Positions 58,138 to 64,000 of a stretch of DNA of 64,000 bases are shown here, piece after piece. Made by a program: the position numbers and the translations under genes. The notes below the pieces were generated by a model. It did not search any database, was not told the origin of the DNA, and worked only from the letters and a program-made list of their open reading frames with translations. This DNA comes from Bacillota bacterium (GTDB lineage: Bacteria; Bacillota; UBA4882; UBA8346), in assembly GCA_023415835.1 (NCBI GenBank), contig JAEZJK010000054.1:3375-67374 (forward strand), in the 5' to 3' direction. Every line of letters starts with the position of its first letter. Within the stretch, counting starts at the first letter, position 1.

Positions 58138-58317
58138 TTAAATCTCAACTTGAACTTCCTTACCAAGTTTCTTAATCATTTCCATTATTTGCTGGTGTTC
58201 CTGACGGTTTTGGTCGAGGTGAGAATCTAGTTTTTGTTCCAATTGATGGAAACGATGATTCATTTCCTCTCTAAGCCCGTCCAATCCTTCACCAGTCACT
58301 CCTTGGAGACTTGACAT
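58138..58317 (-). CDS. 59-residue coiled-coil protein, family of the 59670 gene
   Basis: A short minus-strand gene: MSSLQGVTGEGLDGLREEMN at the start, then RFHQLEQKLDSHLDQNRQEH and a helical end KKLGKEVQVEI. It shares GEGL, the N/D-Q-N-R/H-Q-E-H-Q core and the ending KxLxxEVxxI/V with the intact paralogue at 59670-59936. It has its own terminator (58022-58060). Function unknown; the heptad spacing predicts a coiled coil. Confidence 0.6.
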   Translation of the reverse strand: MSSLQGVTGEGLDGLREEMNHRFHQLEQKLDSHLDQNRQEHQQIMEMIKKLGKEVQVEI

Positions 58318-58382
58318 GGCTCTATTTTATTATGTTTTTGTAACAGAAACAAGAATTGTGCCTATCCCAAATTGTTTGGCGG

Positions 58383-59084
58383 TTACTCGTTGGTTGCCGC
58401 CGTCTGCTCTTGGCGGGGGGTAAATCCGGCCGATCTGGCCAGGATACCCAGTTTCTCAAGGTAGTCCGGGATGTCGGCCAGGGCCACTTTGGCGATACCG
58501 CGCATGTCGGAGATGAAGGCGGCGAGCTCGTCTAGTTTTTGATCCCGGGTCCGGGTAGCCTGTTCGGACTCGCCCTTCTCTTTTTTCTGCCGCAGATCTT
58601 GCTCAATCACTTGTTTTACCATGTCATACTCCTGCTTGAGCCGGTCCTCGGGGTAACCATACCCGGCCATGGCCTCCAATAATTGGGGGTCGTTCATGGT
58701 GTTGGCGTAAAATGATACGGCTTGTTCCTGCCAGCCATTGAAGCTTTGTTTTCTGACTCCGTAGAGCATCGCCGCCTGATCGGCCTTGTAGAGATTTTTT
58801 AAGACAATCCGGGCGACTTTCAAGGTTTTCATGTACTGCTGGTCTGCTTCCGCCCAAAGGTTGTTGAACTCGGCGGTCGCCGCGACCTTCTCGCCAGATT
58901 CTCTTTTTTGGGCGAGATCGAGTTGAAACGCTTCGTCATATAGGGCTTTCCCGGCTTGAAGCTTGGCCTCGCCGTAACCGTAACTTGCCAGCGCTGTTTT
59001 CACCGCGTCGTCCGAGAGAGCGTTTTCGATCATGGTTTTGGCCGCCATCAGGAAGTCGTTAACCTTGTTTCTGGATACACTCAT
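58383..59084 (-). CDS. 233-residue helical protein with internal duplication, function unknown
   Basis: An Ala/Lys/Glu-rich, soluble, helical protein. The halves align: SDDAVKTALASYGYGEAKLQ ... LDLAQKRESGEKV ... TLKVARIVL (about 24-95) with NDPQLLEAMAGYGYPEDRLK ... QDLRQKKEKGESE ... MRGIAKVAL (about 130-205). Each half has a GYG motif and an xLxQKx(E)xGE motif. AAAGGAGG precedes the ATG. I do not recognise the family. It lies between the two coiled-coil genes on the same strand. Confidence 0.75.
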   Translation of the reverse strand: MSVSRNKVNDFLMAAKTMIENALSDDAVKTALASYGYGEAKLQAGKALYDEAFQLDLAQKRESGEKVAATAEFNNLWAEADQQYMKTLKVARIVLKNLYKADQAAMLYGVRKQSFNGWQEQAVSFYANTMNDPQLLEAMAGYGYPEDRLKQEYDMVKQVIEQDLRQKKEKGESEQATRTRDQKLDELAAFISDMRGIAKVALADIPDYLEKLGILARSAGFTPRQEQTAATNE

Positions 59085-59129
59085 AATTTTTTAGCCTCCT
59101 TTTTAATATTTTTGGTTTTATACATTATT

Positions 59130-59375
59130 TTGCGGTTTAGTCATTATTTCGCGTCGTTCTTCCGTTATTTCGGGTAGTTCCATGAATATTTCGGATCGTT
59201 TTATAATTATTTTAGATCGTTCAATCAATATTTCATGATGTTCTTCCATTATTTCATGAAGTTTCATAATTATTTCGGGTCGTTTGATCGTTTTTCTCTG
59301 CTGTTTAGTCATTATTTCAGATGGTTTTATGATTCTCTCGTACGGTTGGATGATTTTTTCCCGCGGTTCGATGGT
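59130..59375. repeat. 21-bp degenerate tandem repeat with heptad reading frame
   Basis: About eleven units of a 21-bp motif like ATTATTTCGGGTCGTTCTTCC. On the minus strand they code for heptads (EIIMKLH, EIMEEHH, EILIERS, KIIIKRS, EIFMELP, EITEERR, EIMTKPQ), open as a 64-residue frame 59118-59312. No good ribosome site is seen at 59312, so I list a repeat rather than a gene; a coiled-coil protein is possible. Confidence 0.65.
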
Positions 59376-59669
59376 TCTTTGGAGCAGTGGGAAGTTTTTG
59401 CAGGTGGTGGAGTGATTTTTCCGCAGGACGGACCGGTCTCATGGTAAGGTGGAATTTGTTTAATAATTATTTGGACTAGTTTTCCATGGATTTTTGGATG
59501 TTCTGTTAACAGATACCAGTAATATTCGTAACTAATTTTTAAATTCCTGTAAAATGTTGGAATAATTTTGGGAGAGTTGTAAAAATTTTGGAGGGGGGGA
59601 GAGGTCAGGTCATTTCTTGTCTCCTGTTTTTCTGAAGCTTAAGTTGATCACATTGGGGCTGGGGGAATG

Positions 59670-59936
59670 TTATTTAACTCGTTTTAGTTGAATAACTTCA
59701 GTATCCAGTTTCTTGACTTCTTGGTTTAGATCGCTAATCATTTGATGTAATTGTTGGTGTTCTTGATGGTTATTTGCCTCCATCCGCTCCATTCGAGTTT
59801 CCATTTTGTCCATTCGGTTATTTAAGATATCAAAGCCCTGCACAACCTTATCATTCAACAATTGCAAGCCTTCCCCGAAAGTCCGGAATTGCGCCCGTAA
59901 ATCTTCTAACAATACCGCTTCTTTGTTATCATCCAT
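59670..59936 (-). CDS. 88-residue coiled-coil protein, intact member of the family
   Basis: Starts MDDNKEAVLLEDLRAQFRTF, then GEGLQLLNDKVVQGFDILN, a Met/Arg heptad stretch RMDKMETRMERMEANNHQEH and a charged helical C terminus. It has GGGAGTGA before the ATG. Related copies are at 58138-58317 and (decayed) 57549-57722. Homologous short coiled-coil proteins are common near mobile or RHS-type loci in my experience, but no function is assigned. Confidence 0.7.
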   Translation of the reverse strand: MDDNKEAVLLEDLRAQFRTFGEGLQLLNDKVVQGFDILNNRMDKMETRMERMEANNHQEHQQLHQMISDLNQEVKKLDTEVIQLKRVK

Positions 59937-60172
59937 TAAAAATCACTCCCTAGAGATGACTTGGATATATTTTATCATAGTTTGTTCAGAGCAACAAGAA
60001 ACCGTTTTGAATCACTACGGATTAACATATTAGCTAGATTGTATGGCTCGAGAGTAGATTGAAACCTTTGGGAACCTTTTTAGTTGATTTACCGTAAATT
60101 TGCAGGAAAAAATCGGATTGATATGGAATTTATGATAACTGTTGTAGAACATGTCAAAAAGAGGTGTATTGG

Positions 60173-61909
60173 ATGAGAAAATATTTAAGCATTTTATTAA
60201 TCCTAACTTTTATACTGGCTACTTTCAATGTCCAAGCTGAAAGTTACACGGAACAACCCCTGTTCTTGCTTGGCCAAAATGAAAAAGCCGAAGTAATAAT
60301 CTCCGGGAAGGCCACTGCCTTGGAACTCGGAAAAAACCCGATACAGATTATTACCGGCAGTGAAGGGCGGAAATTGGTTTTATGCGCCGGAGAGGCGACC
60401 AAATCGGGGGAGATTAAACAAGGAGCTTCACTAGGGCTATTGTCTTCCAATTTCCAAAAATATGAAAAGGCAATTCAATGTGATTCAGCCTTGACAGCTT
60501 ACACTCTTAGTAATGATTTATCAACTATCTGGCTCGCTACCAGGGGTGGCGTCATTAATAAGGCGGTTGTAAAACCGAAAGTATACCGAGTAAGTTTAGG
60601 ATCGCTCGAGATGAGTGAGGTTGCTTTAGATTCCATTCCCTGTGATGTTGTTATTTCCGGGGATGGGAAATGGTTGGCAGTAGCGGAATTGGGTGGCGCC
60701 GAAACGCCGAATTCAACTTTAACGCTTTATGAAGCGGGCTCAATGGCTCCGGCCGGGCGTTTTGAGATTGCCAAAAATCCGGGAGCAATGTTTTTCAGTA
60801 ATGATAACCATACTTTAGTGGTAGCCGGGTATGGGTATAAGTATCAAGAAAATTTCCCTATTCCAACTGTGTATTCGGTAAAACTCGAACAGCCGGCCGC
60901 GGCCGGAGTTGATCTTATTGATTTAACTTCGTTACAGAGTAAAAAAATCGACTTGGGATTCATAAATAACGAATTTATCATTGGCGATAACGGTACGGTA
61001 TATGCGGTTACCAATGAAAAAGCCAATGAAGCAACCAGTCAGGAAACTAATGGCAATGTTAAAGCTGTTGGGCCTCAGGGATTATTGTGGGAGCAAAAAT
61101 GTGATTTTGATCCAAAGTTTATTCAAGAGAGGCCGGGGACGGAACAAGTATGGATCAGCGGCGGAAAAAAAGTAAAGATCATCGAAAAACCAACGGGTAG
61201 GATACTCAAAGATATTACCGGGCCAAATGAGATCAAGCCTATGCTATTTTTGGACAATTCCCCTTATGCTTATGCGTATAACATGAATAACCGTAAATTA
61301 AATATTATCAACCTGGATAATCTTTCAATCGAAAATACTTTGGCCGCCGGTAGCGCCGGATTGGCCATGATGAAAACAATGGCGGTAGTTGCTTCCTTCG
61401 CCAATTACTACAATAGTTTACAACCCCGGTACGTCAACGGAGTCCGGATGCCCACAAATGTACAGCCAATTTATTGGGTCCATTCGCCCAAAGGGAATAT
61501 AGTAGCCTGCCCGGAACAGAATAAACTTTACATGCTCAATTCGTTTCTGGCTCAAATCCACACTTATGATATGCAAAAGGGGGAAGTTGACAAGAAGCTT
61601 GGCTCCCTTGGCCAAAGCGCCATGTATTTGCAGATGGCGCCCAACGGCAAATACGTTATTTTAGTTTCGGGTGATAATTGGAAATTGATTAATGTTGAGA
61701 CTGATAAAGCGGATCTTACCTTTAATCCATCGGGAGTTTCGGTCCGGTTGGCATTTCAGGCGGTAGAGGCTCCATCGCCTTATTTTAGCCCCGACGGAAA
61801 CCGGATGTATATCCCGAAAAATTCTAAAATTACCGTGATAGACCTAGAAAAGGCTAAAAAATTAGAGAACCTTAAAAGTGTTACCGAAGATGCCATTGTT
61901 TGTTGGTGA
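60173..61909 (+). CDS. exported protein with beta-propeller-like repeats
   Basis: A ~578-residue secreted protein: signal peptide MRKYLSILLILTFILATFNV (cleavage near QAES), then repeating blade-like segments with SxDGKWLAVAE, FFSNDNHTLVVAG, APNGKYVILVSGD and FSPDGNRMYIPKNSKITVID, typical of YVTN/WD40-like or TolB-like propellers. GAGGTG lies 7 bases before ATG 60173; the frame is open to 60164. It is followed by its own terminator. Ligand unknown. Confidence 0.8.
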   Translation: MRKYLSILLILTFILATFNVQAESYTEQPLFLLGQNEKAEVIISGKATALELGKNPIQIITGSEGRKLVLCAGEATKSGEIKQGASLGLLSSNFQKYEKAIQCDSALTAYTLSNDLSTIWLATRGGVINKAVVKPKVYRVSLGSLEMSEVALDSIPCDVVISGDGKWLAVAELGGAETPNSTLTLYEAGSMAPAGRFEIAKNPGAMFFSNDNHTLVVAGYGYKYQENFPIPTVYSVKLEQPAAAGVDLIDLTSLQSKKIDLGFINNEFIIGDNGTVYAVTNEKANEATSQETNGNVKAVGPQGLLWEQKCDFDPKFIQERPGTEQVWISGGKKVKIIEKPTGRILKDITGPNEIKPMLFLDNSPYAYAYNMNNRKLNIINLDNLSIENTLAAGSAGLAMMKTMAVVASFANYYNSLQPRYVNGVRMPTNVQPIYWVHSPKGNIVACPEQNKLYMLNSFLAQIHTYDMQKGEVDKKLGSLGQSAMYLQMAPNGKYVILVSGDNWKLINVETDKADLTFNPSGVSVRLAFQAVEAPSPYFSPDGNRMYIPKNSKITVIDLEKAKKLENLKSVTEDAIVCW

Positions 61910-61921
61910 AGCCTTTACATT

Positions 61922-61950
61922 AAGCCCTGACCGTTTGGTTCAGGGTTTTT
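61922..61950 (+). terminator. terminator after the propeller gene
   Basis: CCCTGACC pairs with GGTTCAGGG around GTTT with one bulge, followed by TTTTT. The ~300 bases from here to the next gene hold no supported gene. Confidence 0.65.
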
Positions 61951-62247
61951 CATATCATCAAAACAATACCGCTACTTTCTTGACATCCAGCGAAAAATGT
62001 TATTGAAGATTAATCGGGAATAATTCCTAATATTTTTAAAGATGCAATCAAAAATCTTTAAACCCGATTGCTTAACGGTTTTAATCGGGGATGGGATTAA
62101 TATCAATCAAAAAACTCTCGAATCTAAAAGTTGTTAACGCAGGAACAATTAACCTAATGGCGAAATTAAAAAAGATTAAATCCGAATAAAAAAGTTACCG
62201 ATGATTACAGTATTATTTTCTAGAAAACTTTAACGGAGGCGCTTTCA

Positions 62248-62850
62248 ATGAGAGTTCTATTAGTCCTGTCCTTATCGATTTGTCTTTTATTTTCCGTAGC
62301 CACCATGGCATCGGCTGACGTATTCCGGATCACCCCGGAGATATCAAATGCCAAATTGGAAACCGGCAGCCTTTCCGAATCCGGTAATGTTTATTATTTA
62401 AGCGGCGATTTGAATTTCATAGTAGTCCGTACCGGGATCGATCTGGGATACGGGGAAATAGAGGATCTGGAATACACTACGAGCGGCGTCCGCATCGGGA
62501 CTGAACTGCCCTTGTTCTTTTTCAAATTGATCGCTTATGGCGGATACCAAAATTATAAGTTTGAGGGTAACGGCCTTTCTGACGAATTCAAAGGTACAAT
62601 CCTGGGCGCCGGTATCGAATATGAATTGAACGACTTCTTTTCCTTACGCGGCGTTGTCCAGGTCCCGATTGACATGGAACTTAAGGGTTCCAACGATGAT
62701 ATCGATTTTAACAGCGCCAAGCTTGACATGATATTTACTACCCTTCCTTTGGTCGATGTTTTTGTCGGATATCGGGCCGTTAAATTTGAAACCGATAGCC
62801 GCGACTGGGATCTTTCCGGATTTACAGCCGGGGTGCGGGTTGGGATCTAA
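62248..62850 (+). CDS. exported beta-barrel-like protein (candidate outer-membrane protein)
   Basis: A 200-residue protein with signal peptide MRVLLVLSLSICLLFSVATM (cleavage near ASA), followed by alternating amphipathic strands (VYYLSGDLNFIVVRTGIDLG; GTILGAGIEYELNDFFSLRG) and an ending FTAGVRVGI with a hydrophobic last residue. Size and layout fit an eight-stranded OmpA/OmpW-type barrel. ACGGAGG precedes ATG. No specific family is recognised. Confidence 0.72.
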   Translation: MRVLLVLSLSICLLFSVATMASADVFRITPEISNAKLETGSLSESGNVYYLSGDLNFIVVRTGIDLGYGEIEDLEYTTSGVRIGTELPLFFFKLIAYGGYQNYKFEGNGLSDEFKGTILGAGIEYELNDFFSLRGVVQVPIDMELKGSNDDIDFNSAKLDMIFTTLPLVDVFVGYRAVKFETDSRDWDLSGFTAGVRVGI

Positions 62851-62966
62851 GGATCGGCTAAAATATTGTTTCCGATACTTTTTTGGAATGCCCCGCTGTA
62901 GTATTCTGAAAAAGTTTTAGCAGAAGTTATATTTTAACGATTCCTAAACTGATCTGAGGTGATTTC

Positions 62967-63272
62967 TTGAATGCCCAAAAAGAGTTAACTCAGGACCAAC
63001 AAAATCTGATCGCCAAGTGGAAGGCTATAATTAGTAGATATGAAGTTAATGGTGGCGAAGGGTTTTCGTCCGACAAGGTTCAGGAAGTTCTGGATGAGAT
63101 CCAGGATTTTATCAGATCCGGATTACCGGATCATCTCTTCGAAAACGTCAAAAAAGTCACCGACGCCATATTTGAAGTATCACTGATCCTGGCGGAACCG
63201 GAAAAATACGACGGCCACCATCAAAAAGCCAGTCATCTTTTGTGCCTTGCCATCAAAGAACTGTGTAGTTGA
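62967..63272 (+). CDS. small soluble protein of unknown function
   Basis: A 101-residue helical protein (TTG start after GAGGTGATTTC): LTQDQQNLIAKWKAIISRYE, QEVLDEIQDFIRSGLPDHLF, ending SHLLCLAIKELCS. No signal peptide and no recognised motif. It stands alone between the barrel and the NifU-like gene. Confidence 0.6.
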   Translation: MNAQKELTQDQQNLIAKWKAIISRYEVNGGEGFSSDKVQEVLDEIQDFIRSGLPDHLFENVKKVTDAIFEVSLILAEPEKYDGHHQKASHLLCLAIKELCS

Positions 63273-63391
63273 TCGTAATAATTGGATTATATTGCCAGAT
63301 GGATTTGTCCGGAAAATGTCCAAGCTATACATGTCAAAGAAAGTTTTTTCCGGGAAAAAGTTAACGAATGGTTGCAAGTCCTATCCGGTGG

Positions 63392-63420
63392 TTGTTATTT
63401 GGTAAAACCTATGATAATAT
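63392..63420 (+). promoter_or_regulatory. promoter of the NifU-C gene
   Basis: TTGTTA (63392-63397), a 17-base spacer and TAATAT (63415-63420) lie about 30 bases before the ATG at 63452. This position also argues against the longer frame starting at 63368. Confidence 0.5.
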
Positions 63421-63451
63421 TGTACGGATAGAATCTGAAAAGGGGATCGCG

Positions 63452-63679
63452 ATGAAAGAAAAAGTTACCGAAGCATTGGATAAAATCAGGCCATCATTAC
63501 AGGCCGACGGCGGGGATGTCGAGTTGGTGGATGTGGTCGACGGAGTGGTTCAGGTCCGGTTAAAAGGCGCTTGCGCCGGTTGCCCGATGTCGCAAATGAC
63601 ATTGAAAAATGGCATTGAACGGTATTTAAAACAAGCCATACCGGAAGTAAAAAGCGTTGAAAATGTGAACCAGCCCTAA
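63452..63679 (+). CDS. NifU C-terminal domain (Nfu-type) iron-sulfur scaffold protein
   Basis: The 75-residue protein has the NifU-C signature: VTEALDKIRPSLQADGGDVE and KGACAGCPMSQMTLKNGIER with the Cys-X2-Cys pair that bridges an Fe-S cluster between two subunits. Such stand-alone Nfu proteins deliver Fe-S clusters. ATG 63452 fits family starts and follows AAAAGGGG; the frame is open to 63368 but a promoter lies inside that extension. Confidence 0.9.
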   Translation: MKEKVTEALDKIRPSLQADGGDVELVDVVDGVVQVRLKGACAGCPMSQMTLKNGIERYLKQAIPEVKSVENVNQP

Positions 63680-63706
63680 GAAGGTAAAGAGGATTAACAG
63701 TTTAGC

Positions 63707-63733
63707 AATACCCTTGGAAACAAGGGTATTTTT
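63707..63733 (+). terminator. intrinsic terminator of the NifU-C gene
   Basis: AATACCCTTG (63707-63716) pairs perfectly with CAAGGGTATT (63721-63730) around a GAAA tetraloop and runs into five T. Very clear. Confidence 0.88.
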
Positions 63734-63740
63734 ATGCTAA

Positions 63741-64000
63741 GCTATAAAAAAATCCTGTAAATCCAATTAATCCTGTCAAATAAGGAATTTTTTTAGACAG
63801 GATTAACACGGATTGCATGGATTTTAAAAGACCGCAATATTGTGGGATAGAGCATGAGAAAGTTATTGTTAATAGCGTAAGCTATAAAAAAATCCTGTAA
63901 ATCCAGTTAATCCTGTCAAATAAGGAATTTTTTTAGACAGGATTAACACGGATTGAATGGATTTTAAAAGACCGCAATATTTGTGGGATAGAGCATGAGA
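63741..64000. repeat. 140-bp direct repeat at the window end
   Basis: GCTATAAAAAAATCCTGTAA at 63741 recurs at 63881, and nearly all of the following ~120 bases match (one A/G, one C/A change and one inserted T). Copy 2 is cut by the window edge. Each copy has an internal inverted repeat (TTAATCCTGTC / GACAGGATTAA) and AATCC-type short repeats. No ORF. Confidence 0.85.

Noticed and set aside
59235..59447. 70-residue Phe/Tyr-rich plus-strand frame
   Set aside because: It reads through the 21-bp repeat antisense; the aromatic pattern is a by-product of the repeat, and the downstream part has no motif.
63741..64000. Possible CRISPR array at the window end
   Set aside because: Units are 140 bp with no short repeat/unique spacer alternation; it is a long direct repeat.

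Overview
The window reads as one chromosomal stretch of a Gram-positive-type (Firmicutes/Bacillota, Clostridia- or Limnochordia-like) bacterium. Pointers are the gene order rimP-nusA-rnpM-ylxQ-infB-rbfA-nrnA-truB-ribF and tig-clpP-clpX-lonB, strong AGGAGG-type ribosome sites, many TTG/GTG starts, sigma-A-like promoters, and sporulation-linked genes (gerW/ytfJ, lonB, a DacF-like carboxypeptidase). It also carries at least four signal-peptide proteins that look like outer-membrane beta-barrels, three ending in an alternating strand with a terminal Phe, plus an ABC/adaptor efflux operon. Together these suggest a diderm spore-former. Species cannot be named from the sequence.

Layout. 1-9.6 kb: translation/ribosome-maturation operon from one good promoter, ending with ribF and a small membrane protein. 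9.9-12.6 kb: pyruvate phosphate dikinase with a clear terminator. 12.9-15.3 kb: three small exported barrel-like proteins, then a convergent LOG-family gene. 16.0-17.5 kb: overlapping glutaredoxin / ferredoxin-disulfide reductase-rubredoxin / tag operon. 17.7-22.7 kb: TetR-controlled efflux operon with a perfect palindromic operator inside its promoter. 22.8-25.3 kb: an unusual membrane-flavodoxin fusion, a gene-poor repeat-bearing stretch, and a LysM protein with a Pro-Gly tail. 25.4-32.6 kb: rqcH divergent from a Ca2+-type P-ATPase, then a DUF2953-gerW-carboxypeptidase group. 32.6-38.2 kb: tRNA-Leu(UAG), then tig-clpP-clpX-lonB. 38.3-45.9 kb: patatin, BaiN-type flavoprotein, a HutP-like protein with aroH and hisC, pepF and a DUF502 protein. 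46.0-54.8 kb: complete V-type ATPase operon (G/H-I-K-E-C-F-A-B-D); the K subunit has the residues of the Enterococcus hirae Na+ site.

54.9-60 kb is the accessory region: a 5'-truncated RHS tip carrying an M23 peptidase domain, a translationally coupled exported partner (candidate immunity protein), a decayed DUF559 gene, a second RHS relic, and a minus-strand cluster of small coiled-coil genes (three related copies), a protein with an internal duplication and a 21-bp/heptad repeat. From 60.2 kb to the end: an exported beta-propeller-like protein, another barrel, a small unknown, a NifU-C protein and a 140-bp direct repeat running off the window.

The most unusual points are the RHS-M23 tip with its exported partner, the coiled-coil gene family, the flavodoxin fusion, and the HutP-like/aroH pair behind a terminator-like leader.
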